Positions 41,979 through 50,838 of a stretch of DNA of 64,000 bases are shown here, in pieces. A program made the translations under genes and the position numbers. Location of the stretch: the NCBI RefSeq assembly GCF_021730615.1, contig NZ_JAJLMN010000001.1, positions 3,359,501-3,423,500 on the forward strand, in the 5' to 3' direction. Source of the stretch: Lichenibacterium dinghuense (lineage in GTDB: Bacteria; Pseudomonadota; Alphaproteobacteria; Rhizobiales; Beijerinckiaceae). The first letter of the stretch is position 1; each line of letters begins with the position of its first letter. The notes under the pieces are model-generated. The model saw only the letters and a list, made by a program, of their open reading frames with translations. It had not been told where the DNA came from and ran no database searches.

Positions 41979-43066
41979 CGCGCAGCCGATCCCGCGGCGG
42001 CCCGCGCGGCGCGGTCGGCCTCGTCCACGCGCTCCCGGTCGTCCTCGCCCTCGGGCACCGCAGCGGGCGCCGTGACGAACGGGTCGCGGCAAAGGCGGAC
42101 GACGTAGGGGTAGTGGTCCGAGCCGATCGGCGCGAGCCGGTCGAGCGACAGCGCCGTGAAGCCCGGCTTGTAGTCGATCTGGTCGAACGGCCACTTGGCC
42201 CACCAGGACTTCGCATCGAAACTATACACGTAGCCGTGGCCCTGGCGCGGCGACACGCGGCCGGCGATGCGGCGCGTCCTCTGCACCGCGTCCTCCCAGG
42301 GCGTGGCGTTGAGGTCGCCAGCCATGACGGCCGGGCCCTCGTGCCCGCGCAGGATCTGCGCCGCCGCGTACAGTTCGGCGTCGCGCGGCAGGGCCGACTG
42401 GCCGACCAGCGGCGGGCGCGGGTGAATGCCGAGAAAGGTCGCGTCCTCGCCGTCGCGCAGCTTCACCGTGGTGACGATCGACGGCGTGTCGCGGCCCGCG
42501 AGGAAGCGCACGTCGGTGTCCGACAGCGGCAAGCGCGAGAACAGCCGCATGCCGTAGTAGGAGCCGGTGACCTTCGTCGCGCCGTAGGGCATGTCGGCGC
42601 TGAGCGGCTGCAGCGTCCTATCCCACCAGTCGTCCACTTCCATGGCGAGGAACAGGTCGGGCCTCTCGGCCCGCACTTCGTCGAGCAGGGTCTGCGACTG
42701 CCGGTTCGTGAGCAGCACGTTGGAGATCATCACCGCGAGGCGGCGGTCCGCAGGGCAAGCGTCCGATGCGGTCGCCAGATGCGCGGAGGGGCGGTAGGGC
42801 CAGAGCACGAGGGCATCGGCTCCGAGCGCCACGACGGCCGCCGCCGCCAGCGCCAGCACGGCGCGAGGACGGTGGCGGGAGAAGCACGGCAGGAGCAGCA
42901 GCAGCGCCAGCGTGACGATGCCGAACTGGAGGTGCGGGAAGTCGAGCAGGCGCACCAGCCACCACCGTGTATCGACGAAGGGCAGCAGCGACGCGGTGAG
43001 AACGGTGGCGATCGCGAGGCTCAAGAGCCAGAACAGGACGGTCGCGGCGATGCGGAGCACGGACAT
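41975..43066 (-). CDS. Endonuclease/exonuclease/phosphatase family protein with membrane anchor
   Basis: A 363-residue protein. Three N-terminal helices (about residues 1-85, including VLALAAAAVVALGADALVLW) precede a catalytic domain facing the periplasm. That domain keeps family residues: MEVDDWWD (metal-binding Glu), GDLNATPWEDAV (Asp/Asn) and IGSDHYPYV (Asp/His). It probably hydrolyses a phosphodiester in nucleic acid or a lipid headgroup. The start at 43066 follows ATCGAG; an upstream ATG is in frame but not conserved. Co-translated with the YihY gene. Confidence 0.83.
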   Translation of the reverse strand: MSVLRIAATVLFWLLSLAIATVLTASLLPFVDTRWWLVRLLDFPHLQFGIVTLALLLLLPCFSRHRPRAVLALAAAAVVALGADALVLWPYRPSAHLATASDACPADRRLAVMISNVLLTNRQSQTLLDEVRAERPDLFLAMEVDDWWDRTLQPLSADMPYGATKVTGSYYGMRLFSRLPLSDTDVRFLAGRDTPSIVTTVKLRDGEDATFLGIHPRPPLVGQSALPRDAELYAAAQILRGHEGPAVMAGDLNATPWEDAVQRTRRIAGRVSPRQGHGYVYSFDAKSWWAKWPFDQIDYKPGFTALSLDRLAPIGSDHYPYVVRLCRDPFVTAPAAVPEGEDDRERVDEADRAARAAAGSAAR

Positions 43067-43207
43067 CTCGATGGGGTTCGGAGGGAGCCGACTGTCGCTC
43101 GACCCCGCCGGGGAAGCCGCCCGCCGCATCGGCGGCGGACGCGCGATGGAGTCATCGACGGCGTGCCACGCCGTCGCTGCACGCCCCGGGCGGAATGTGG
43201 CCCGGCC

Positions 43208-43462
43208 TCAACGGCAGCGCGACGGCTGGTTCTGGCAGTAGCGGTTGGGCGAGTTACGCCGGGCGTGGCGGAAGCGGCGGGCCGACGGGCTGTGATAACC
43301 ACGGTAGTGCCTGTGGAGGTAGGCCGCCGGTTCGACGCTCGAAACCTCCACGCCCGCCGCCGTCATCGGCGCGACCGGCATGGCTTCGGCGGCGCCGAGC
43401 GACGCGCCCAGCAGGAGGAGGGCGGCGCCGACGAGCGACGCGGATCTGATCGGGGAAGTCAT
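43208..43462 (-). CDS. Small secreted basic protein (84 aa)
   Basis: Starts at ATG 43462 with a clear signal peptide (SASLVGAALLLLGASLGAAE, about residues 7-26). The remainder ends in a Tyr/His/Arg-rich segment (HRHYRGYHSPSARRFRHARR) and CQNQPSRCR, which suggests a disulphide. Function unknown. It shares a divergent upstream region with the FAS1 gene, including an inverted repeat at 43611. Confidence 0.6.
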   Translation of the reverse strand: MTSPIRSASLVGAALLLLGASLGAAEAMPVAPMTAAGVEVSSVEPAAYLHRHYRGYHSPSARRFRHARRNSPNRYCQNQPSRCR

Positions 43463-43770
43463 GCGGGTCGGTCCTGTGCCGGGAAGGATGACGAAGCGGC
43501 CGTCCGGCGCAGGGCGCTCCCGCCGGGCCAAGGTAGGCCAAGCGCGTCGATGTCGGGATCGATATGGCGCGCCCCGATCCGACGATCAGTCGGGCGTCGC
43601 CGAACGGCCTGTCGGGGAAAACCTGACACGCGCGACCTCCCGGCGGAGCGGGGCCGCGGGATCTCCTGTCGGGCACAGTCGCGCAAATTCGCGGGAGCAG
43701 CATCTGAGGAACCCGCGCTCCGCCCGCACCGTTCGCCGCGGATCCATCGTCAACCGCGGAAGCCCGAACC
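43463..43770. other. Divergent regulatory region between secreted-protein genes
   Basis: 308 nt without a gene. Contains the inverted repeat GTCGGG-GAAAA-CCTGAC at 43611-43627, roughly midway between the two start codons. Two similar sites, with identical arms, lie near other secreted-protein genes. Confidence 0.45.
43611..43627. promoter_or_regulatory. Inverted repeat GTCGGG-N5-CCTGAC
   Basis: One mismatch from the perfect form GTCAGG-N5-CCTGAC found at 45539 and 46932. Placed between divergent genes for secreted proteins (43462 minus, 43771 plus). Candidate response-regulator site. Confidence 0.4.
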
Positions 43771-44904
43771 ATGCCCATGTCGTCATCCGCCGCATGCCGG
43801 CACGCGGCCCTCGTCGTGTCGGGCCTGGCGGCGCTGTGCCGGCCCGCCGCGGCGGCCGACACAGACTTCGTCAAGGCCGCGCAGGCCCACGGCGGCTTCG
43901 GGACTTTCCTGTCGCTCGTGTCTCGCGCGGGGCTCGCCGACACGCTCGGCGCAGCGCCCGTCACCGTCTTCATGCCGACCGACGGCGCCTTCTCGCGCCT
44001 GCCCGCCGCGCAGCGCACGTCCATTGACGCCCTGTCGCCCGAAGGCCTGAAGGATCTCGTGGGCCGGTTCGTGTTCCCCGGCACCGCGATGACGTCGAAC
44101 GACGTCGACAAGACCATCACGTCCGAGAACGGCACGGTTTTCGACGTGACCTGGTACGTGGGCCGCCTGTCGCTGCGCGACCATCGCGCCCCGGCCACGG
44201 GTCGGCTCGCCTACGTGGTCCAGGGCGACATCCCCGCCGGGCCGGGCGTGATCGACGCCGTGGATGCCGTGCTGATGCCGGCCGCGCCCGCAGTGGCCGT
44301 GCCATACGCCTCAGCGGTTCCCGGCACCCTGGCCCCGACGCTCGTTCCCGCTCCGGCCAGCGCGATGCCCGCGCCCGGCGCGACAGCTTCCGCGGTGCCG
44401 GGCACGCCGGCCCCGACACCCGTTCCCGCCGCGGCCCCTGCGACGCCCGCGTCCGGCGCGACGGCTTCCGCGATCCCGGGCACACCGGTGCCGACCCCCG
44501 TGCCGCCGCCGGCGGCGATGGCAGAGCCGCAGGCGCCGAAGCCCGGGGCTGGATCGCAGGTCGCCGCATCGGCGCCGAGCCCAGCGATGCCCGGGGCCGT
44601 GGCGCCCGTCGTGGCCGCGCCCGCCGCGCCGGAGGTCAGCATCGCCGCGGCCGGGCTGCGCGGCTGGCCGTTGAAGGTAAACGGCAACGGCTCCACGGGC
44701 AAAGTCAACGGCGTCATGATCGGGCTGCCCGACGGCCGGGTCACCGGGCTGTCGGCGCATTTCGGCGGATTTTTGGGCTTCGGCGGCCGGAACGTCTTCG
44801 TGTCCTGGAGCCGGGTCACGCCAGACGCCAAGGCCCACGTGCTCCGGGCGCACATGACCGCGGCCGAGTTCGCCGCGGCGCCCGCCGTGCCGCCGAAGCC
44901 CTGA
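43771..44904 (+). CDS. Secreted FAS1 (fasciclin) protein with Pro/Ala linker and PRC-barrel-like end
   Basis: A 377-residue exported protein: signal peptide about residues 1-29, one FAS1 domain (about 31-168, with VTVFMPTDGAFSRLP and the terminal GPGVIDAVDAVLMP). A low-complexity Pro/Ala linker (about 170-290) is built from repeats of the type ASAVPGTPAPTPVPA. A C-terminal segment (GKVNGVMIGLPDGRVTGLSA, then HFGGFLGFGGRNVFVSW) resembles a PRC barrel. FAS1 domains mediate adhesion. This combination is uncommon, and the next gene encodes a free PRC-barrel protein. Confidence 0.75.
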   Translation: MPMSSSAACRHAALVVSGLAALCRPAAAADTDFVKAAQAHGGFGTFLSLVSRAGLADTLGAAPVTVFMPTDGAFSRLPAAQRTSIDALSPEGLKDLVGRFVFPGTAMTSNDVDKTITSENGTVFDVTWYVGRLSLRDHRAPATGRLAYVVQGDIPAGPGVIDAVDAVLMPAAPAVAVPYASAVPGTLAPTLVPAPASAMPAPGATASAVPGTPAPTPVPAAAPATPASGATASAIPGTPVPTPVPPPAAMAEPQAPKPGAGSQVAASAPSPAMPGAVAPVVAAPAAPEVSIAAAGLRGWPLKVNGNGSTGKVNGVMIGLPDGRVTGLSAHFGGFLGFGGRNVFVSWSRVTPDAKAHVLRAHMTAAEFAAAPAVPPKP

Positions 44905-44926
44905 AGCGCCCCCGCGGACGCGCGAA

Positions 44927-44953
44927 GGCCGCCGACCCGACAGGGCGGCGGCC
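44927..44953. terminator. Hairpin between convergent genes (first)
   Basis: GGCCGCCG and CGGCGGCC form an 8-bp stem with an 11-nt loop, just after the FAS1 stop. No T-run follows. Confidence 0.5.
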
Positions 44954-44965
44954 GAATTCCGAGGT

Positions 44966-44988
44966 CCCCGCCGGGCCGGCCGGCGGGG
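44966..44988. terminator. Hairpin between convergent genes (second)
   Basis: CCCCGCCGG and CCGGCGGGG form a perfect 9-bp stem around a 5-nt loop, 9 nt before the stop of the minus-strand PRC gene. Likely a bidirectional terminator for the convergent pair. Confidence 0.55.
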
Positions 44989-44997
44989 GATGGCGGA

Positions 44998-45402
44998 TCA
45001 GGACTTCTTGTAGTTGAACGCCGGGGCGTTCTTCAGGTTGTCCTTGTCGGTGTCGACGACGCCGTGCAGGCCGTTCTTGTCGCTCAGCACCATGGAAGCC
45101 GGGTCGATCAGCACGTAATGCTCACCCATGCCGAGGAAGCCGCCGACGCTGAGCACGACGCCCGTGATCGTCTTGCCGTTGTCGATGACGAGGTCGGCGA
45201 CATTGCCGATCTTGTCGCCCTTGTTGTTGTACACGTCCTGGCCGACGAGCTTGGACGACATGATGTCGGCGGGCGCCACCGTGACGTAATGGATCGTGGC
45301 GGTGGCATGGTCGGCCATCATCATGCCGCCGTTGGCATCTGCCGCGAAGGCGGAGCCGGCCGCGAGCGACGACAACGCGGCGGCGAGGATGAGGTTCTTC
45401 AT
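44998..45402 (-). CDS. Secreted PRC-barrel domain protein
   Basis: A 134-residue exported protein: signal peptide about residues 1-20 (KNLILAAALSSLAAGSAFAA), then a PRC barrel with SSKLVGQDVYNNKGDKIGNV, ADLVIDNGKTITGVVLSVGG and FLGMGEHYVLI. Single PRC-barrel proteins in this group are periplasmic and linked to stress; the binding partner is unknown. Its end faces the FAS1-PRC gene; an inverted repeat (45539) lies 137 nt upstream. Confidence 0.85.
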   Translation of the reverse strand: MKNLILAAALSSLAAGSAFAADANGGMMMADHATATIHYVTVAPADIMSSKLVGQDVYNNKGDKIGNVADLVIDNGKTITGVVLSVGGFLGMGEHYVLIDPASMVLSDKNGLHGVVDTDKDNLKNAPAFNYKKS

Positions 45403-45538
45403 GATATTCTCCGTGAACAGCGGGCCGATCTTCGATGTCGGCCGCAGAAGATCGCCGGCGAATGCAGTGTTCGCCGGCTGGATCCGCCTTTAAACTGCCT
45501 GCGTCCTCCGACTGTTCCGCCGATTTCCGGCGCACGCT

Positions 45539-45555
45539 GTCAGGATTACCCTGAC
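45539..45555. promoter_or_regulatory. Inverted repeat GTCAGG-N5-CCTGAC
   Basis: Perfect 6-bp arms with an ATTAC spacer, 137 nt upstream of the PRC gene start and overlapping the last codons of the MscS gene. Same arms as at 46932. Confidence 0.45.
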
Positions 45556-46544
45556 GCGGTCGCGCCGGCATCCGGTCGCCCCTCGGCCTCGTCGTGCCGC
45601 CGGGCTCGGATCGCCGCGACGAGGTCGCGCGCGCCCGGCCCCGCGCCGTCGCCGGCGGGCCAACCCTCGCGCTGGCGGGCGCGGTCGCCGTCCGTCGTCT
45701 CGGTCTGGTCGTGGAACAGCACCTGCGTGGTGGGATAGGGCAGGTCGACGCCGGCGCCCTGCAGCGCCTCCTTCAGCGCCTGCAGCACGCGGTCCTGGCT
45801 GCCCATGAGGTCGGCGCGGCGGGCCGAGGCGATCCACCAGTGGGCGCGCAGGTTGACGCTGGAGCCGGCGAGGTCGACCAGCAGCACCTCGGGCGCCGGC
45901 TCGGAGAGCACGCCGTCGATGCCGCCCATGGCGCCGAGCATGACCCTCCGCGCGCGGGCGATGTCGTCGCCGTAGCCGATGCCGACGTCGTACTGCAGCC
46001 GGCGCTTCTCGTAGGCCGTGTCGACCGTGACGGACTGCGAGAACAGCGTCGAGTTGGGGATGACCACGCGCCGGCCGTCGAAAGTGCGGATGAAGGTGGC
46101 GCGCGTCTCGATCTCTTCCACGGTGCCGTCGAAGCCCGTGACCGAGATCTGGTCACCGATGCGGAAAGGCTCGGTGAGCAGGATGAGGATGCCGGCCAGG
46201 AAGTTCTGCAGGATGTCGCGGAACGCGAAGCCGATGGCGACGCCGCTGATGCCGAGCAGCTGCACGAGCTGCGCGGGCTGAAAAGACGGCACCGCGATGA
46301 CGAGGGCGACGAGCAGGCCCACCAGCATGAGGCCACCCTGGGCGAGCCGCCCCAGCACGCGCCCGAGATTGCGGTGCCGGCGTCGCCGCTCCGTCAAGTA
46401 GATGATGGCGCGGTTGGCGTAGCGACCGGCGAAATGGAAGGCCGCGTAGACGATCAGCGCCACGACGAGGTAGGGCAGGAAGGCGACGAAGCTGGCCGCC
46501 ATGGCCTGGAGCGACGCGAGGGCTTGGGACAGGTCGAATTGCAT
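45546..46544 (-). CDS. Mechanosensitive ion channel (MscS family)
   Basis: A 332-residue inner-membrane channel. It has N-terminal helices (about residues 18-38 and 64-88), then the pore helix LVQLLGISGVAIGFAFRDIL, typical of MscS TM3. The beta domain (RIGDQISVTGFDGTVEEIET, FIRTFDGRRVVIPNSTLFSQ) and a C-terminal domain follow. The last about 45 residues are charged and low-complexity (DRARQREGWPAGDGAGPGAR). Opens under membrane tension to release solutes. A second MscS gene lies at 61895-62896. Confidence 0.9.
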   Translation of the reverse strand: MQFDLSQALASLQAMAASFVAFLPYLVVALIVYAAFHFAGRYANRAIIYLTERRRRHRNLGRVLGRLAQGGLMLVGLLVALVIAVPSFQPAQLVQLLGISGVAIGFAFRDILQNFLAGILILLTEPFRIGDQISVTGFDGTVEEIETRATFIRTFDGRRVVIPNSTLFSQSVTVDTAYEKRRLQYDVGIGYGDDIARARRVMLGAMGGIDGVLSEPAPEVLLVDLAGSSVNLRAHWWIASARRADLMGSQDRVLQALKEALQGAGVDLPYPTTQVLFHDQTETTDGDRARQREGWPAGDGAGPGARDLVAAIRARRHDEAEGRPDAGATASG

Positions 46545-46598
46545 CGTGGCTCTTTGGTCGTGCAGGCCCGCCGGGGGCGGGCGTCGCGGGGTGGGATC

Positions 46599-46856
46599 TT
46601 ACCCCCGGGTGCCGCGATCGAAGATCTTGCCGCAGGCGGGGCTGAGCCGGGCGCGCTGGGCCTTCATGCAGGCTTCGACCTTGGCCTCGTTCGGCAAAGC
46701 GTCGGGGCACAGGCGCTGGGCGTCGCCGTAGCAGGCGTGCTCGGCCTCGGCGCGCAGGCGGTCGCGCTCGGACCTGATCCGCGCTGAAGCGACGCCCGGC
46801 AGCGCGAGGACGAGGAGGGTGCAGACGGCGGTCCGCTTGAGGGTGTCGGTCATCAT
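46599..46856 (-). CDS. Small secreted cysteine-containing protein (85 aa)
   Basis: Signal peptide about residues 1-25 (TAVCTLLVLALPGVASA), then a domain with four cysteines (HACYGDAQRLCPDALPNEAK and VEACMKAQRARLSPACGKIF). This spacing resembles the cysteine-rich repeat of GLG1-type proteins found singly in Hyphomicrobiales. Two disulphides are expected in the periplasm. The inverted repeat at 46932 lies 76 nt upstream of its start. Function unknown. Confidence 0.7.
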   Translation of the reverse strand: MMTDTLKRTAVCTLLVLALPGVASARIRSERDRLRAEAEHACYGDAQRLCPDALPNEAKVEACMKAQRARLSPACGKIFDRGTRG

Positions 46857-46931
46857 GGGGAAGGGGCTTCATAGGCCCGCCGGAGGGCTCCGCGGATCTG
46901 ACAGCGTAGCAGGGCCGCGCCGGGCGCGACC

Positions 46932-46948
46932 GTCAGGACGAACCTGAC
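46932..46948. promoter_or_regulatory. Inverted repeat GTCAGG-N5-CCTGAC
   Basis: Perfect arms with an ACGAA spacer, 76 nt before the start of the cysteine-containing gene. A second repeat CTGACA-N6-TGTCAG (46944-46961) overlaps it, so a terminator role for the upstream operon cannot be excluded. Confidence 0.45.
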
Positions 46949-46957
46949 ACGACGTTG

Positions 46958-47527
46958 TCAGCGGTGCCGCGGCACGACGTGCAGGTCTCGGTGGACCAGG
47001 TGAAGCGTGCGCTCGGTCGTGCCCCGCAGCGTCGCGCGGATGCGGCCGCCGACCGCCGCGCGCTTGAAGGCCGCCGAAGCTCCGCCGTAGCCGGGGTCGA
47101 AGCGGCCGTGACGCACGAGCCCGTGCGGCGCGAAGTTGGCCCGGCCTGTCCCGGAGACATGCGCCTCGTGCCACCCGAAGCGGGGCGACAGCAGCGCGGC
47201 GGCCGGCGCCTCGGCGCAGGGATGAGCGGGGGTCAGGCGCAGAGCGCGCTCCGTCACGAGGGCAGGATGGCCGTGGTGCGAATTCTCGCCTTCTGCCTGC
47301 CTGCTGTCGGTCGGGTGCAGGTCAAAGTGGAACGGCACGCCGCTGAATCGGAACATCGTCCGCTCCGGCACCGTCAGCGGCCCGTCGGCGAAGGGGTCCA
47401 CGCCGATTCCGAGGCTGCCCGGCCGCTCGGCACAGACCCGCAGCACGGCGCGCTCGGTCGCCGCATCGGCCGGGGCGGCGGGCAGCGTCGCGGCGAGCAG
47501 GGTCAGAAGCGGGATGGCGTGGCGCAT
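46958..47527 (-). CDS. Secreted protein of unknown function (189 aa)
   Basis: Starts at ATG 47527 with a signal peptide (RHAIPLLTLLAATLPAAPAD, about residues 2-22). The mature part has FRFSGVPFHFDLHPTDSR and FGWHEAHVSGTGRANFAPHG, with several histidines, but no known domain. It begins 14 nt after the RND pump gene, so it is probably co-expressed. The longer frame running into the pump gene is a shadow. Confidence 0.6.
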   Translation of the reverse strand: MRHAIPLLTLLAATLPAAPADAATERAVLRVCAERPGSLGIGVDPFADGPLTVPERTMFRFSGVPFHFDLHPTDSRQAEGENSHHGHPALVTERALRLTPAHPCAEAPAAALLSPRFGWHEAHVSGTGRANFAPHGLVRHGRFDPGYGGASAAFKRAAVGGRIRATLRGTTERTLHLVHRDLHVVPRHR

Positions 47528-47541
47528 GGTGGCTCCCGTGC

Positions 47542-50500
47542 TCAGGCGTCGCCGCCGGCCGCCCGGCCCTCGCCGCCGTCCCCGCACTTTTCGGGCATCT
47601 CGTCCTTCCCGCCGGTGCCGCCGCGCCAGCGGTCGGCCACGACGAAAAAGGTGGGCGTCATGAAAAGGCTCAGCACGGTGGCGACCAACATACCCCCGAC
47701 GATGGTGGTGCCGATCGAGATGCGGGAATTTGCGCCGGCCCCCGTGGCGATGGCCAGCGGCAGCGTGCCCAGGATGAAGGCCAGCGACGTCATGATGATG
47801 GGGCGCATGCGGAGCTTGGCGGCGGCCTTCGCGGCCTCGAGCCGGTCGGCTCCGTCCAGCAGGCGGTCGCGCGCGAAGGCGACGATGAGGATCGAGTTCT
47901 TGGCCGCCAACCCCACCAGCATCAGCAGCCCGATCTGCCCGTAGACGTCGAGCGACAGGCCGCGCAACGCGAGGAAGCCCAGCGCGCCGAGGCCCGCGAG
48001 CGGCACGGTGAGTACGATCACGGCCGGCAGCATCCAGCTCTCGTATTGCGCCGCCAGGGTCAGGAACACCAGCACGACGCCGAGCGCGAAGATGATCGGC
48101 GTGTAGCCGCCGGTTTTCTGCTGCTGGTAGGCCACGTCCGACCACTCGATGGCGTAGTCGGCCGGCAGCTCGCGGTCGGCCAGGGCCTGGATGGCCGCGA
48201 GGGCCGCGCCGGACGAGTTCGACGGCGACACGGCGGTCTCGACCGCCGGGTAGACGTTGTAGTGCGATACCTGAGTCGGGCCCGTGGTGAAGCGGGGGTG
48301 GATGAGCGAGCCCACCCGCACGGGCTCGCCGCGGTCGTTCGGCACGGTCAGCGCGGCGAGGTCGGCCTCGGTGCGACGGTCCGGCCCGTCGGCCTGCAGG
48401 TAGACCTGGTAGGTGCGGCCGAAGCGGTTGAACAGGTTGGCGTAGGTGGAGCCCACCAGCAGGCTCAGGTTGGAGAACAGGCTGTCGACCGACACGCCGA
48501 GCTGCTCGGCCTTGACCCGGTCGATGCCGAGCTTGAGCTGCGGCACCCCGCCCTGGGTGGTGGGTTCCGCCGTGTCCACCTCCGGCAGGGCGCGGACCTT
48601 CTGCAGGAAGCTGTCGGCGGTCTTGAGCAGCGCGTCCGTGTCGCCGCCGGCGCGGTCCTCGATCTCCAGCGTCAGGCCGCCGTGGGTGCCGAGGCCGGGC
48701 AGCGAGGGCGGGTTGACCAGGCGCACGCGGGCGTCGGTGTAGCGGTCGAACTCGGGCTGCAGCCTCGCCATGATGGCGGCCGCCGTCTCTTTGCGGTCGT
48801 CCCAGGGCTTCAGCGTCGGCACCACGAAGCCGTAATAGGGAGCGGTGACGTCGGACACGTTGTTGTCGCCCGACACCGTCACGGCGTTGAGCACGGCCAG
48901 CTCCCCGAGGAGCCGCTTCTCGACACGGTCCACCACCGCCTGGGTCCGCACCACGGAGGCGCCCGGCGGCAGGTCCACCACGGCGTAGAAGTAGCCCTCA
49001 TCCTCCTCGGGCACGAAGTCGCTCGGCCGCGTCTCGAACAGCGCCACGGTGGCCACCATCAGCGCCGCGAAGGCGAGGCCCATCACCCAGGCGTGGCGCC
49101 CGAACCAGCCCACCGCGCGCCCGAGTGCCCGACCCCCGCGCGCGAGTCCGGCGTCGATCCAGTCGAGTGGTTTGCGCAGCGCCCGCACCCATCGGGCGCG
49201 ATGCTCCTTCGCATCCTCGTCGGGCACACGCAGCAGGATGGCGCAGAGCGCCGGCGTCAGGGTCAGCGACACCAGGGCCGAGAAGCCGACCGAGAAGGCG
49301 ATGGTGAGGGCGAACTGCTCGTAGAGCTGGCCCGTGATGCCCGGGATGAAGGCCACGGGCACGAACAGCGCCAACAACACGATCGTGGTGGCCACGATGG
49401 GGCCCGTCACCTCCGCCATGGCGGCGCGGGCCGCCTCGGCCGGCGCCTTGCCCTCCTCAAGCTGGCGCTCGACGTTCTCCACCACCACGATGGCGTCGTC
49501 GACCACGAGGCCCACTGCCAGCACGAGGCCGAGCAGGCTCAGCGTGTTGAGCGAAAAGCCGAAGGCTTCGAGCGGCGCGAAGGTGCCGAGCAGCGACACC
49601 GGGATGGCGATCGTCGGGATCAGCGTCGCCCGCCAGCTCTGCAAGAACAGGTAGGTGACGATCACCACCAGCGCGATGGCGATGGCAAGCGTGATCAGCA
49701 CCTCGTGCAGCGCGGCCGACACGAAGGTTGTCCGGTCCGACGCGATGTCGTAGGACACCCCCACAGGGAAGCGCTTGGCGAGCTTCTCCATCGTGGCGCG
49801 CACGCCGTCCATCACCTCGACAGCGTTGGCGCCCGGCGTCTGATAGATCAGGATGGCGGCGGCGGGCCCGCCCGAGAAGCCCGAGCGCACGCCGTAGACC
49901 TCGGAGCCGAGTTCGACGTGCCCGATGTCGCGGATGCGCACCACGGCACCGTCAGGCTGCGCCCGCACGACGATGTCGCCGAACTCCTCCGTGGTCTTCA
50001 GCCGCCCCTCGGCGGTAAGCTGCACCGTGAAGGCGGGGGCGGCGCCGTCGGCCATCGGCTGCTTGCCGAGCGAGCCCGCCGCGAGGTCGGCGTTCTGCGC
50101 CTGCACAACCTTCAGCACCGCCTGCGGGTCGATCCGCAGCGCTTCCAGCTTGGCAGGGTCGAGCCAGATCCGCATGGCGAAGCGCTTCGAGCTCAGGTCG
50201 CGCACGCGGCCGACGCCCACCCCGCGCCGCAGCTCCGGGATGATCTGGGTTTCGGCGTAGTTGCTCAGGAATAGCTCGTCGTAGTCGCTGCTCGTGGAGC
50301 CGTGCAGGGCCACGATGGCGAGGAGCTGCCGACTCGACCGCCGGATCTCGACGCCCTGGCGCTGCACGCTCTGGGGCAGGTCGGGCGTCGCGCGGTTGAC
50401 GCGGGTCAGCACGTCGGCCGTGGCGGCGTCGAGGTTGTAGCCGACCTTGAAGGTGGCGTTGATCGACACCTGGCCGTCGTTGGTGCTGCTGGACTGCAGG

Positions 50501-50730
50501 TAGATCATCCCCGGCGAGCCGTTGATGCGGTTCTCCAGCGGGGTCGCCACGGTGCGCGCCACCGTCTCGGCGTTGCCACCCGTGTAGGTGGCCGAGACGG
50601 AGATGTTGGGCGGTGCGATTTCCGGGAACCGCGCGGTCGGCAGCACGAAGTAGGACAGGGCGCCGATGAGGGCGATGACGATCGAGATGACGGCCGCGAA
50701 CACCGGACGTCCGATGAAGAAGGATCCCAA
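47542..50730 (-). CDS. RND multidrug efflux permease (HAE1/AcrB type)
   Basis: A proton-driven inner-membrane pump of about 1062 residues and 12 helices. Landmarks: SFFIGRPVFAAVISIVIALI (first helix), GNAETVARTVATPLENRING, the helix-4 aspartates in GLVLAVGLVVDDAIVVVENV, GITGQLYEQFALTIAFSVGF, and near the C-terminus GLAAKNSILIVAFARDRLLD and GTTIVGGMLVATVLSLFMTP. The start is taken as TTG 50730, with GGAAAGG upstream, because residues before it are not conserved; a frame from ATG 50811 would leave only 27 nt to the divergent adaptor gene. The 189-aa secreted protein gene follows. Confidence 0.9.
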   Translation of the reverse strand: MGSFFIGRPVFAAVISIVIALIGALSYFVLPTARFPEIAPPNISVSATYTGGNAETVARTVATPLENRINGSPGMIYLQSSSTNDGQVSINATFKVGYNLDAATADVLTRVNRATPDLPQSVQRQGVEIRRSSRQLLAIVALHGSTSSDYDELFLSNYAETQIIPELRRGVGVGRVRDLSSKRFAMRIWLDPAKLEALRIDPQAVLKVVQAQNADLAAGSLGKQPMADGAAPAFTVQLTAEGRLKTTEEFGDIVVRAQPDGAVVRIRDIGHVELGSEVYGVRSGFSGGPAAAILIYQTPGANAVEVMDGVRATMEKLAKRFPVGVSYDIASDRTTFVSAALHEVLITLAIAIALVVIVTYLFLQSWRATLIPTIAIPVSLLGTFAPLEAFGFSLNTLSLLGLVLAVGLVVDDAIVVVENVERQLEEGKAPAEAARAAMAEVTGPIVATTIVLLALFVPVAFIPGITGQLYEQFALTIAFSVGFSALVSLTLTPALCAILLRVPDEDAKEHRARWVRALRKPLDWIDAGLARGGRALGRAVGWFGRHAWVMGLAFAALMVATVALFETRPSDFVPEEDEGYFYAVVDLPPGASVVRTQAVVDRVEKRLLGELAVLNAVTVSGDNNVSDVTAPYYGFVVPTLKPWDDRKETAAAIMARLQPEFDRYTDARVRLVNPPSLPGLGTHGGLTLEIEDRAGGDTDALLKTADSFLQKVRALPEVDTAEPTTQGGVPQLKLGIDRVKAEQLGVSVDSLFSNLSLLVGSTYANLFNRFGRTYQVYLQADGPDRRTEADLAALTVPNDRGEPVRVGSLIHPRFTTGPTQVSHYNVYPAVETAVSPSNSSGAALAAIQALADRELPADYAIEWSDVAYQQQKTGGYTPIIFALGVVLVFLTLAAQYESWMLPAVIVLTVPLAGLGALGFLALRGLSLDVYGQIGLLMLVGLAAKNSILIVAFARDRLLDGADRLEAAKAAAKLRMRPIIMTSLAFILGTLPLAIATGAGANSRISIGTTIVGGMLVATVLSLFMTPTFFVVADRWRGGTGGKDEMPEKCGDGGEGRAAGGDA

Positions 50731-50838
50731 CCGACAACCTTTCCCGCCCGCGCCCGTCGCAGACCGGTCTGGAACGCCGAACCAACAGCTTCGTTTCAAT
50801 GGCTCGGCCATGCGCGATCACCGCGTCGGGAGACCAGA

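Noticed and set aside
42113..44050. 645-codon + strand ORF
   Set aside because: Crosses three supported genes on the opposite or other frame and has no recognisable domain.
48046..50274. 742-codon + strand ORF
   Set aside because: It lies antisense to the RND permease, whose conserved residues fix the true frame. The translation is Arg/His/Glu-rich and domain-free, a usual GC-rich shadow.
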